From CAVYXZ01 sp963772595 (lineage in GTDB: Bacteria > Chloroflexota > Anaerolineae > Aggregatilineales > Phototrophicaceae), in NCBI GenBank assembly GCA_963772595.1, contig CAVYXZ010000007.1:1178001-1242000 (forward strand): 64,000 bases of DNA, read 5' to 3'. The notes beneath the pieces were generated by a model. It was not told where the DNA came from. It ran no database searches and worked only from the letters and a program-made list of their open reading frames with translations. The translations under genes and the position numbers were made by a program. Positions 34,179 through 42,545 of this stretch are shown piece by piece; position 1 is the first letter of the stretch, and each line of letters begins with the position of its first letter.

Positions 34179-36029
34179 TTACTCGCCTTTGTGGACGGCA
34201 ACGCTGAAGGTAAAGCTGCTGCCCTCACCGACCACGCTCTCGATCACGATCTGGCTGCCCATCTGCTCGACCAGGGCGCTGGTGATGGCAAAACCCAGGC
34301 CGGTCCCTGGCTGCGAGCGGGTGTAATCGTCCTCGGCACGCCAGAACTTGGTGCCCAGCTTGGCGATCTGCTCGCCGGTCAGGCCAATGCCGGTATCGCG
34401 CACGCTGAACTCCACGCGGTCGCCGATCTGACGCGCGCGCAGGGTGATCGTGCCGTTATCGGGCGTATATTTATAGGCGTTGCTGACCAGATTGGTCAGC
34501 ACTTGCAGCAGGCGGTAGTAATCGACGTACATATCCGGCAGATTGTCCGGCTTATCCTCGACGAAATTGTGACCGCGCTGCTCGATCTGCGGCAGGGTGT
34601 TGTCTTTCACCGCCTGGAAAATGTCGGCGACAGTCGACCTGTGTCTCTTCCATGATAGAAGTGACCGCTCTCGATCCGGCTGATGTCGGAGAGATCGGAG
34701 ACCAGCACTTCCATGCGCTTGACCGTGTTGCGGATCAGTTCCAGGAATTCCTTCTGGCGCTCCTCCAGGTTTTCGCCGTGCATCAGCATCAGCGAGGCAT
34801 AACCGGCGATGCTGGTCATGGGCGTCTTGAGATCGTGCGCCACCACGCCGACGAACTCGCTCTTGGCCCGGTCGGCCGCCTGCACCGCCGTGTAGAGCCG
34901 CCCGTTTTCAATCGCCACTGCCGCACGCGCGACCACCCGTTCGATAAAGTCGCGCTGGTCCAGGCTGAAGCCCTCATCCGGCCTGGGAAAGAGGACCACC
35001 ACGCCGAAGGTCTCATGCTCGCGTTGAATAGGAATGACCAGGCTGTTGGAGGCATAGGGCGTCTCGACGGTCGTCGTTTTGCCGTCCAGCCGGTCGTAAT
35101 ATCGCCGTAGACGGATTCCAGCGTCGGCGGCATTTCAATGCTCGGCCACGATGCCATAGGAGCAGACCGGGCGCGCCACCGGCGGGTCGCCTTCGTAGCA
35201 GGCCCAGGTAGCCGCCCTCTGCGCCGGAGAGGCGGCAGGCCCATTCCAGCGTGATCTGGATGGCCTTGTCCTGGTCCAGCGTCTCGTTGAGTTGAAGATC
35301 GACGCGCCGCAGTTGGCGCAGTTCTTCCAGGCGCGCCGCCAGCGCTTCGTCGGTCTCGGCGAACAGCAGCGCGTTATCCAGCGCCACCGCCGCCTGCCCC
35401 ATCAGGGCATCCAGCGCCGCCAGGTCCTCGTCGCCGAACAGGCCGGTCACGACCTTGTTATCGACGTAGGCCACGCCGATGACGTTGCCGCGCGCCCGCA
35501 GCGGAGTCGCCATGATGCTGCGCAGCGCCTGCGAGACGATGCTGGCCTGCCCGGCGAAACGCGGGTCTTCGGCGGCGTTGGTCGTCACCACCGCTTCGCC
35601 GTTATCGATCACCCGGTTGACGATGGTGCGGCTGTAGAGGAAGTTATCGCTGTCGAGCGTCTGCTGGTCGAGGTTGCGCGCTACCTTGACCGTCAGGCCG
35701 CCGTCGTCGTCGCGCAGCATCAGAAAACCACGCTCGGCCCCGGTCAATTGAATGATGGCGTCCATAATATGATCCAGCACCACCTGGAGATCCAGCGAGG
35801 TCCCCAGCAGCACGCTGGTGTTATACAGCACCTCGAAACGGCTGGCTTTCTTGCGCTGCTTCTGTTCTTCTGCGACCTTGTTCAGCAGATCGGCAAAATT
35901 ATCGACCTGGCGCGTCAGAAAAGCCACGTCCACCTTACCGCTGCGGATCTGGCTCTGTAAAAGGGTAATATTCTGGCGCGCACTGGCGACTTCGCGGTCA
36001 GACAGGGATATCGCTGGTGGGCTTGGCAT
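34179..36029 (-). CDS. double-GAF sensor histidine kinase with several frame breaks
   Basis: ATG 36029 follows directly on the nth stop. Residues about 65-230 form a GAF domain (LDHIMDAIIQLTGAERGFLM). A second GAF follows, but between 35190 and 35100 the frame changes several times (YEGDPPVARPVCSYGIVAEH, LESVYGDI, then YDRLDGKTTTVETPYASNS). The kinase part has FVGVVAHDLKTPMTSIAGYA with phosphoacceptor His; two more breaks near 34640-34620 lead to FQAVKDNTLPQIEQRG, N-box SNAYKYTPDNG and G2 GTGLGFAITSAL, stop at 34179. Intended length about 615 residues, soluble. At least five breaks suggest decay or poor sequence here. Confidence 0.75.
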
Positions 36030-36734
36030 TCATGAGGCGGCTCTCTGATAATAATCACAATGGCTGGTCAGCGGGCAGTCGGTACAGCGGGGCTTACGGG
36101 CCTGACATGTCCGGCGACCATGCCGGATAAGATTAATATGAAAAGCATAATGCTGGTCTGGCGGGACGATGGCTTCCATCAGATCGTGCGCGCGTTCGAT
36201 GCTCATCTTTTCCGGCACAAAACCGATGCGCTTGCTCACGCGGTTGATATGCGTATCGACCGGGAAAGCCGGACGTCCAAAGGCGAAACACAGGACAATC
36301 GCCGCTGTCTTGGGGCCGACTCCCGGCAGCGCGGTCAGCCAGGCTTTGGCCTCATCCAATGGGAGATCGTTGAGAAAGTCGATGTTGAACTCGCCGCACT
36401 GGTCCAGAATGATACGCAGCACCTCCTGGATGCGCGGGGCCTTCGTGTTCGCCAGCCCGGCGACGCGAATCGTGTCGATGAGTTCGTCAGTCGGGGCATC
36501 CATCACCGCTGCCCAGTCGGGATAGCGAGCCTTGAGCGCGTCGAATCCCCGGTCGCGGTTGCTATCGTTGGTGTTCTGGCTCAGGATACAGCTTACCAGT
36601 TCATCCATTGGCGGCGTGCCTTTGCGCCACTGAGGTTCCCCATAAAAGGAGGTCAGCGCCAGCGCGACCGGCGCATACTTAGCGGCCCGGCGATCAAAAT
36701 CTTCAATTGTCGCGGCAATTGCATCTGTTTGCAT
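36030..36734 (-). CDS. nth: endonuclease III (DNA glycosylase/AP lyase)
   Basis: A 234-residue protein from ATG 36734 (MQTDAIAATIEDFDRRAAKY). The helix-hairpin-helix LPGVGPKTAAIVLCFAFGR and the following PVDTHINRV carry the catalytic Asp; the Lys usually placed in this HhH is in GPKTA. The iron-sulphur loop CQARKPRCTDCPLTSHC has the exact C-x6-C-x2-C-x5-C spacing of Nth. It removes oxidised pyrimidines in base-excision repair. It is directly followed by the double-GAF kinase (TGAATG), so the two share a transcript. Confidence 0.92.
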   Translation of the reverse strand: MQTDAIAATIEDFDRRAAKYAPVALALTSFYGEPQWRKGTPPMDELVSCILSQNTNDSNRDRGFDALKARYPDWAAVMDAPTDELIDTIRVAGLANTKAPRIQEVLRIILDQCGEFNIDFLNDLPLDEAKAWLTALPGVGPKTAAIVLCFAFGRPAFPVDTHINRVSKRIGFVPEKMSIERAHDLMEAIVPPDQHYAFHINLIRHGRRTCQARKPRCTDCPLTSHCDYYQRAAS

Positions 36735-36985
36735 TCTTGAATTGTACTGCGGGTTCGGAGTTTGGGGCAAGCGAAAATTCAAGATCCGCCAGCCACGCTT
36801 GAGGGTCTGCCTGTAAACCATAAATCTGCGTTCATGAGCCATGATATACCCCTGGAGAGCGTATCTCATGGACCGCTTAACGACTGACAAAACGAAACAA
36901 GCGATGCTAATGCGGCCCGAATCCAACAGGAGAAAGCCGTCATAATCTTGAACAAGGTGAATTCGCCGGTGCCCTTCGGGCCATC

Positions 36986-37903
36986 TCAGTCCGTCGAACG
37001 CGCCTGCCGCTCCTGCAAAATCAGGCTGTCGTAGATCAGGCGATTCAGCGGCACAGCCACGCCGCTCGCCTCCGCCAACCGCAGCACCGCCCCGGTTTGC
37101 GCTTCCAGCTCCGATGGCCGTCCTTCCATGAGGTCGCGCTGCATCGAAGCGGTCGCATCCTCCGGGAAGGTATCGACAAAGGCCATCGTGCGTTCGACCA
37201 CGTCATCCAGCAGATGCACCTGCCGCGCCCGTGCCAGCGTGTCAATCTCGCGCATCGCATCTTCCAGCATCTGGCGCGTCGGCCCATAGGCGCGAATAGG
37301 TCCCATCGGCATCCGCGTCAGCGCGCCGACTCCGCTCACCGCCGTCACCAGCAGAAATTTCTCCCACAGGGCCGCGTCGATGTCCGCCGGAATGATGGCC
37401 TGGATTCCCGCCTCCAGCAGAGTCGCGCACAGGGCCTCCGCCAGCGGACTCGATGGCCCGAAGGTGATGCTGGGCGGTACGCCCAGATGCCGCACCACGC
37501 CGGGACCATCCAGGAAGAAGAAGCCGCGTACAATGCCCGCCAGCACACGTTCCGCGCCGATGCGCTGTGCGATGCGTGTGTGCAATTCCACACCGTTTTG
37601 CAAGGTCAGTACCTGTGTCTGCTGGTGCAGCATTGAGTCCAGATATGGCAGCGTGTCCTCCACCTGCCATGTTTTGACCGCGACCAGGATGAAATCGACC
37701 GGGCTAAGGCGTCCTGGATCGTTTGTCACCCGTACCTGCGGCAGGCTGAAGGCTTCGTCCACACCCTCGACGCGCAGGCCCTTCGTGCGCATGGCCTCAA
37801 GCTGAGCGCCGCGCGCGATGAAGATGACCTCATGACCGTGCCGGGCCAACTTCGCGCCGAAATAGCTGCCCAGTGCGCCACTGCCATAGATTGCAAATCG
37901 CAT
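36986..37903 (-). CDS. panE: 2-dehydropantoate 2-reductase (ketopantoate reductase family)
   Basis: A 305-residue protein from ATG 37903 (MRFAIYGSGALGSYFGAKLA) with the NADPH-binding Gly motif GSGALGS, VDFILVAVKTWQ and TLQNGVE, then the helical C-domain with LWEKFLLVTAVSGVGALTR, containing the conserved Lys. It makes pantoate for coenzyme A, though paralogues of this family are common and no panB/panC is nearby. Its ATG overlaps the stop of a 25-codon ORF (TGATG), so translation is probably coupled to that ORF. Confidence 0.85.
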   Translation of the reverse strand: MRFAIYGSGALGSYFGAKLARHGHEVIFIARGAQLEAMRTKGLRVEGVDEAFSLPQVRVTNDPGRLSPVDFILVAVKTWQVEDTLPYLDSMLHQQTQVLTLQNGVELHTRIAQRIGAERVLAGIVRGFFFLDGPGVVRHLGVPPSITFGPSSPLAEALCATLLEAGIQAIIPADIDAALWEKFLLVTAVSGVGALTRMPMGPIRAYGPTRQMLEDAMREIDTLARARQVHLLDDVVERTMAFVDTFPEDATASMQRDLMEGRPSELEAQTGAVLRLAEASGVAVPLNRLIYDSLILQERQARSTD

Positions 37904-37980
37904 CAGCGCGCACCGTCGCAATTGCTCAGGGCCAGGATGAACTCGCCTTTGATGTAATGTGTGATGTCAAAATGAGTCAC
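37903..37980 (-). CDS. 25-codon ORF coupled to panE
   Basis: GTG at 37980 follows a strong TAAGGAGA (37988-37995) by an 8-nt spacer, and the ORF encodes a peptide starting MTHFDITHYIKGEFILAL and ending SNCDGAR. Its stop overlaps the panE ATG as TGATG. panE itself has no separate ribosome site, so reading the small ORF would load panE. It may be a leader peptide or the remnant end of a larger lost gene. No homologue known to me. Confidence 0.5.
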   Translation of the reverse strand: MTHFDITHYIKGEFILALSNCDGAR

Positions 37981-38034
37981 CGGTGGGTCTCCTTAAAGAT
38001 CAAGGGGAAATCAAAAGATTTAGCGCAATGGTAC

Positions 38035-38050
38035 GAGAATGCGCATTCTC
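38035..38050. promoter_or_regulatory. perfect 16-bp palindrome upstream of the panE unit
   Basis: GAGAATGCGCATTCTC is a complete palindrome, 40 nt upstream of the ribosome site of the 25-codon ORF. An outer, imperfect inverted repeat (ATCAAAAGATTTA near 38010 and AAGTCTTTTGAT near 38074) surrounds it. An operator or an RNA hairpin are both possible. Confidence 0.35.
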
Positions 38051-38169
38051 AGGAACCAAATTCACTCTCGTTAAGTCTTTTGATCCTTGTCATTTTCGAT
38101 CCGCATCTCAATTGTGGTTTCGCCCGCACCCCAGTTCTATGGTGACACTCCGCAGGCGGGGACTGAAAA

Positions 38170-38784
38170 TCACCGCGCATGGTCGAGATAATAGGCCACC
38201 CTGCGTAAGCCATGCCAGGTGCTGATGTAATTGTGCTCCACCGGGAAAAGCAGCGGGGTCTCACAGGAGATGCGCCCGTTCACCAGTTCCACGCGATCCA
38301 CAGGCGTGAAGGCGGAGAGCGGCGCGGCGAGTGTTTCCGGCTGCGTCATGTCATAGGCTGCCGGAAACGTGGCGTAGAAATCGGGGTATTGCAGATTCAC
38401 CGAGTAGTCCGTCAGCGTGACCGAGCAGGGCAGCCCGTAATAGACCAGCAGATCCCCCAGCGCGACCTGTGCCGAACTCGGCGTGAACTCGATGGAAAGC
38501 GCCAGATTCCGGTTAATCACCGAGCGCCAGAAGCGCAGCCGGTAGTGCGCATAATGGACCATCCCCTGTGCATGGTTGCGCAGCTCGTGAATCAGGCCCA
38601 CATAATTGCCCACAACAGCGGGCAAATCACGGCTGACGCACTGATACGTCACGCAGATCAAGTCCTCCACGAAGTGGACGCCGTCGGGGGTCTGATGCTG
38701 CTGCCCGGCATAGACGCAGCCCAACACCGCGAGCAGCATACAGAGGCTTATCAAAGTGGCAAAACGAAGACTGTTTTGAAACAT
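38170..38784 (-). CDS. putative secreted or lipid-anchored protein, unknown function
   Basis: A 204-residue protein with an N-terminal signal (LISLCMLLAVLGC) that contains a possible lipobox ending in Cys23. The mature part is soluble, with scattered cysteines (ICVTYQCVS, GLPCSV, RISCET) and aromatic-rich stretches such as QYPDFYATFPAAYDMT. I do not recognise a domain. It is divergent from the next gene across a 137-nt AT-rich gap. No partner gene. Confidence 0.6.
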   Translation of the reverse strand: MFQNSLRFATLISLCMLLAVLGCVYAGQQHQTPDGVHFVEDLICVTYQCVSRDLPAVVGNYVGLIHELRNHAQGMVHYAHYRLRFWRSVINRNLALSIEFTPSSAQVALGDLLVYYGLPCSVTLTDYSVNLQYPDFYATFPAAYDMTQPETLAAPLSAFTPVDRVELVNGRISCETPLLFPVEHNYISTWHGLRRVAYYLDHAR

Positions 38785-38921
38785 AGTATCTCACCCACGT
38801 CTTCATTGTAGCGATTTCTGGCCGTGCTGCCGTAATTCTGTTAACAATTCATAATAACAATGGAAACGATTCGGGTTCGCGGTATACTAGAGGACACGTT
38901 CAGCCGCTAGTAGCACGCAGA

Positions 38922-39572
38922 ATGATTGAAAGCCGCTTCGAGCAAACCCGGATCAATCAACTGACCTCGACTTACGGGCCAGATAAATCACCGCGTCTCC
39001 CCCTCGATTTCGGCGATTACCTGTCGATTCTGTGGCGGCTCGACCAATCGACCAATCAGCCTGCCAGGGTCGAGTATTACCGGCGCTGTGCTCAGGCGCT
39101 CGGCGAGGCGCTGGACATCAACCACCTGCGCATGTTCCGCCTGATCGAAAACACGCCGCCGGGCCAGGTCTACGAGCAGCTCCCCAACGTGCCTTACCGG
39201 GGCACCAGCCGCCTGATCGACGCCCATGACCGCAAGGCCGCCATCCGCCAGTTGATTACACTGCGTAACGACGTGCTGCGCATCGGCACCTATCAGGATC
39301 AGTGGCCGGTGAGCTGGCCGGGCAGCGGCATTGTCGATACCGAACTGCGCGAGCGCGTCTTCGCCGTGTTGTTCACCGCGCTTCAGGGCCAGTTCGGCAC
39401 CTTCGGACGTCTGCTGCTGGTGATCGACATCGTGCTGTCTGATCTGCTGCTGGGTTACAACGACATCCGCGAGGTCAAGCTGGCCGAGCTGATCCAGAAC
39501 TTCAAATACCCCAACCCCGCCGACAGCAAGGTCCGCTGGCGCTTCTACAACGGCGACGCCACCACCGAATAA
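38922..39572 (+). CDS. hypothetical helical protein
   Basis: A 216-residue protein, MIESRFEQTRINQLTSTYGP, with no signal peptide. Residues about 140-185 (VFAVLFTALQGQFGTFGRLL, VIDIVLSDLLLGY) are hydrophobic but more amphipathic than a membrane span. No known domain. A TATACT box at 38882-38887 lies 34 nt upstream, and TGTTA/TAACA arms flank the sequence before it (38838-38858 region), so it probably has its own controlled promoter. Confidence 0.6.
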   Translation: MIESRFEQTRINQLTSTYGPDKSPRLPLDFGDYLSILWRLDQSTNQPARVEYYRRCAQALGEALDINHLRMFRLIENTPPGQVYEQLPNVPYRGTSRLIDAHDRKAAIRQLITLRNDVLRIGTYQDQWPVSWPGSGIVDTELRERVFAVLFTALQGQFGTFGRLLLVIDIVLSDLLLGYNDIREVKLAELIQNFKYPNPADSKVRWRFYNGDATTE

Positions 39573-39581
39573 GATTCAAAA

Positions 39582-39707
39582 GATTCAACGCAAAGAGCGC
39601 AGAGGACCGCAAAGGAAAACCAATCATTCCCTACGCGGCTCAGCGTGCTCCAGGCTCCTGTGTCAAAGCTTTTGACCTTGATTTTCTTAGCGTCTTTGCG
39701 CTGAATC
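39582..39707. repeat. inverted-repeat element with CGCAAAG ends
   Basis: Left end GATTCAACGCAAAGAGCGC and right end GCGTCTTTGCGCTGAATC are inverted copies over about 22 nt. Between them lies a near-palindrome GTCAAAGCTTTTGAC. No ORF. This resembles dispersed non-coding repeats with the words CGCAAAG seen in many environmental genomes. It fills the gap between two convergent genes. Confidence 0.55.
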
Positions 39708-39722
39708 CCTTGATCTTTGTCC

Positions 39723-40547
39723 TCAGCGGTTCTGGACGAAATCCACCACCGCTGCATTCTGCTCGCATTGATCGCTGGTCACGACCAGGTATTCATCCGA
39801 GACTGGCTCGCCACCCGAATCGAGCAGTTGGACGATGTAGGGCGCAAGCTGCGCCAACTCGGCCACCTGATAGCTGTAACCCTCCGGGCCGGTGCTGACC
39901 GTCGTGTTCAGCGGGCCATCCTGATCGCGGATGCGCACACTGTAATCAAGGACTGGCGCGCCGGAGAGGTCGGTCACAGTGCCGGTAATGCCGGACCAGT
40001 CGCAGCCGGACTCACTGCTGCGGTAATCGACGCCGGTATCGACCAGCGTGAAGGGGAAGGCCGCCGGGGTAAAGCTGGGCTGTGGCGAAATCACAGCGGC
40101 AGGCAGCGGCGTGAAGGTCTGTGTGGCGATTTCAGGCGTGGCGCTGGGCGGCACGGTCGCAGTCGGCGGCAGCGGCGTGGTGGTGATGATCTGCGGCAGC
40201 GGGGTCAGCGGCGGCAGCGGGTTGAGCGGGTTGGAGGGGTCCCGCCACAGCAGCGCAAAGTAGGCGATCAGGCCCAGAGTCCCCAGCGCGAAGATGAGCG
40301 CCAGCAGATTATGTCCCAGATGACTGCGGCGCGGCGCAGGAGCTAGCTCAGGATCTGGCTCCGGCTGTTCGGCAAAGGTCGCCGGGTCCAGCGGCGGGAA
40401 GCGCTCTGCCGGGGGCGTGTGGACCGGCTCAGCAGGGGCTTCCGGCGCGGCATCAGCCTCCGGTGACTCGTCCTCCTCCACCAGATCTTCCAGCGGCGGC
40501 AGCGAGTCGTCATCTTCGGGAAAGAGCGGCTTGCGCGAGTCTTTCAT
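39723..40547 (-). CDS. single-span membrane protein with Cys-paired outer beta domain (copy 1)
   Basis: A 274-residue protein: acidic Pro-rich cytoplasmic part (1-72), one membrane helix (HNLLALIFALGTLGLIAYFA), a Pro/Thr linker (103-150), and an outer domain of about 110 residues beginning FPFTLVDTGVDYR. That domain has ESGCDWSGITGTVTDLSG, SYQVAELAQLAPYIVQLLDS and QCEQNAAVVDFVQNR, with two cysteines likely paired, and resembles carboxypeptidase-regulatory-like beta sandwiches. The next gene encodes a protein with the same outer domain. Function unknown. Confidence 0.7.
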   Translation of the reverse strand: MKDSRKPLFPEDDDSLPPLEDLVEEDESPEADAAPEAPAEPVHTPPAERFPPLDPATFAEQPEPDPELAPAPRRSHLGHNLLALIFALGTLGLIAYFALLWRDPSNPLNPLPPLTPLPQIITTTPLPPTATVPPSATPEIATQTFTPLPAAVISPQPSFTPAAFPFTLVDTGVDYRSSESGCDWSGITGTVTDLSGAPVLDYSVRIRDQDGPLNTTVSTGPEGYSYQVAELAQLAPYIVQLLDSGGEPVSDEYLVVTSDQCEQNAAVVDFVQNR

Positions 40548-40603
40548 GAGGCACCGGAGAACACCCGGCTGGCGGAACTGTCCAACACCGTGTTTCGGAT
40601 TGT

Positions 40604-40714
40604 TTTACCTGACCTCACCCCCCATACATGACGAGGGGGGGCAAAGCAGCTCACGATGGCTTTTGAAGTCCCCTCTCCATTGGTGGAGAGGGGATTTAGG
40701 GCTGAGGTAAAAAA
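40604..40714. repeat. imperfect inverted-repeat intergenic element, copy 2
   Basis: Starts TTTACCTGACCTCACCCC and ends GGGGATTTAGGGCTGAGGTA, inverted copies of each other and nearly the same as the ends of the element at 2315-2432. The core differs in detail (CTCTCCATTGGTGGAGAG hairpin). It lies between two paralogous genes on the same strand. Confidence 0.7.
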
Positions 40715-40737
40715 ACCGGTCCGCATGGTCAGCGCTC

Positions 40738-41509
40738 CTAGAACGGGCGCGTCTGAACAAAGTTGACAATCGCCAGATTCTGCGTGCAATCCGAGGGGAA
40801 GGTCACCTGGATGCGCTCGGAAACCGGCGTGCCCTGCGGCGAGAGCAGTTGCACGAAATAGGTCCGCGCACTGATGGTGTTACCGACCGGCTGCTCCCAG
40901 CCTGCTGCGCCATAGAGCGAGTTCTCGCCCGACTGGCGGAAGGAGTCAATGTCGCCATCGGCCCCGAAGATGTGAATTTGCAGCCCCGGCAGCGGATTAC
41001 CATCCAGGCCGAAGACCTGCCCGCCCAGGCCCTGCCAGGCGCAGCCCGCCGTGTTCATCACGTTCTGCGTCAGGATCACCGCGTCTTCACGCAGCTTAAA
41101 GGGATAAGGCGAAATCGTCGGCGAGGGCGTCTGCGAAGGCCCGGTCGGCGTGGCGCTCGGCTGCGGCGTGAAGGTCGCCAGCGGAGTCGGCGTGTTGCTG
41201 GGGGTAAACGTCACCGTCGCTGTATCCGTGATCGTCGCCGAAGGCGGGATCGAGGGCGTCAGCGAGGGCGTGGTCGAAGGCGTGGGTGTGATGCTGGGCG
41301 TCACCGTATCGGTCGGCGTCAGTGTGGGCGTGAAGGTCGAGGGTCGGCGTCAGCGAAGGCAGTACAATAGCCGTCGGCAGAATCACCTCGGCAGCGGTCG
41401 TCGTGGTGGCCGGTGGCCCGGCCAGGCCCCGGATAACCAGGGCTATCGTCGCAACGGTCAGGATCGTGAAGACGGCTGCGATAAGATTAAAGATAGCTGT
41501 TCGCCCCAT
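40738..41509 (-). CDS. single-span membrane protein with Cys-paired outer beta domain (copy 2), frame broken near 41338
   Basis: ATG 41509 starts MGRTAIFNLIAAVFTILTVA, a membrane helix. A Thr/Pro linker follows; near 41338 the frame shifts (LPSLTPTLD, then TPSITPTPSTTPSLTP). The outer domain begins YPFKLREDAVILTQNVMNTA and has AGCAWQGLGGQVFGLDGNPL, TYFVQLLSPQGTPVSERIQV and DCTQNLAIVNFVQTRPF, aligning with the neighbouring copy including both cysteines. It lies 20 nt after the peptidyl-prolyl isomerase gene, so it may need that foldase. Function unknown. Confidence 0.7.
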
Positions 41510-41529
41510 AAGATCCCCTGTGTGTCTTC

Positions 41530-42408
41530 TTAGCCCAGATACCGTTCAATTATGGCGTTGAACGACAATCCGCGCACCCAATTCTCGAATTGCAATTGCT
41601 GCCGCAGCACCTTTTTTTCTGGTGGGAGCGGCTGTTCGGATCGCTCCAATGTCTGCACGATGTGATAGCCCAGGCGAGTCGCCACCGGCCCGCCGATCTG
41701 GCCGTCTTGCAGCGCAAAGGCCACCTGACTCAGCGCTGGTTCCAGCAGTTCACCTTCGATAAACCAGCCCAGGTCGCCGCCCTGGTCGCGGGTGGTGATG
41801 TCCTGCGAATACTGCTGCGCTAGCTGGGCGAAATCGGCCCCGTTTTGCAACTGCGCCAGCAGATCGTTGGCTTGAGCTTCGCTGGAGACCAGGATATGCC
41901 GCGCGTGGATCTGTACCGCCGTATCCGGCAGATCGCCCACCACCCGGTCGCGCATGGCCCCGGCGGTCAGGCTGTCGCGGATCTGCTGGCGAAATTCCAC
42001 CTCGGTAAAGAGGTTATCGTCCAGCCACTGCTGCCAGGCCGCGTCGCTATCCACCAGGGCACGGTTGGCCTGATATTCCGCCTCGACATCCGCGTCGCTG
42101 ATGACGACATTGGCGTCGGCAGCCGCCTGATTGATGAGCACCTGCTCGATCATCAAATCCAGCACCGTCGCCTCAAGCGCGCTGGAATCGGCAGCCATGA
42201 CTCCCTGCTGAGTGCGCGCCAGGGCGCGGTCGAAAGCGGCGCGCGTGATGCCCTGGCCGTTGACTTTCGCCACCAGTGCTTCCCCTGACTCGTCAACCGG
42301 CGCGGTGGCGATGGTCGGCTGCGACTGCGCCAGCGCCTCGCTCTGGACCTGACTTTCCGGTGAACAGGCGGCACTCAACAGCAGCAGCACAATCCAGAAA
42401 TATCGCAA
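41530..42408 (-). CDS. PpiC/SurA-type peptidyl-prolyl isomerase lipoprotein
   Basis: TTG at 42408 is the best start: GGAGAAGAG precedes it and the product begins MRYFWIVLLLLSAACSPESQ, a lipoprotein signal with lipobox SAAC (Cys15). A SurA-N-like helical region (VNGQGITRAAFDRALARTQQ) is followed by a parvulin domain: IHARHILVSSEAQANDLLAQ, FAQLAQQYSQD, GGDLGWFIEGEL and GYHIVQTLER. It would assist folding of exported proteins on the outer face of the membrane. Upstream ATG codons give a non-signal extension and are not favoured. Confidence 0.85.
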   Translation of the reverse strand: MRYFWIVLLLLSAACSPESQVQSEALAQSQPTIATAPVDESGEALVAKVNGQGITRAAFDRALARTQQGVMAADSSALEATVLDLMIEQVLINQAAADANVVISDADVEAEYQANRALVDSDAAWQQWLDDNLFTEVEFRQQIRDSLTAGAMRDRVVGDLPDTAVQIHARHILVSSEAQANDLLAQLQNGADFAQLAQQYSQDITTRDQGGDLGWFIEGELLEPALSQVAFALQDGQIGGPVATRLGYHIVQTLERSEQPLPPEKKVLRQQLQFENWVRGLSFNAIIERYLG

Positions 42409-42545
42409 AATGAACTCTTCTCCATGCAGCAGATAGCACGGGTTTATTATGCTATTGCCGCAGCCGCAGGGCAAGTCACGGATGGCGGCGGTAGGACTTA
42501 ATGTTACAATACCTCTAGTCATGACGTACACGGAGGGAACGGACA

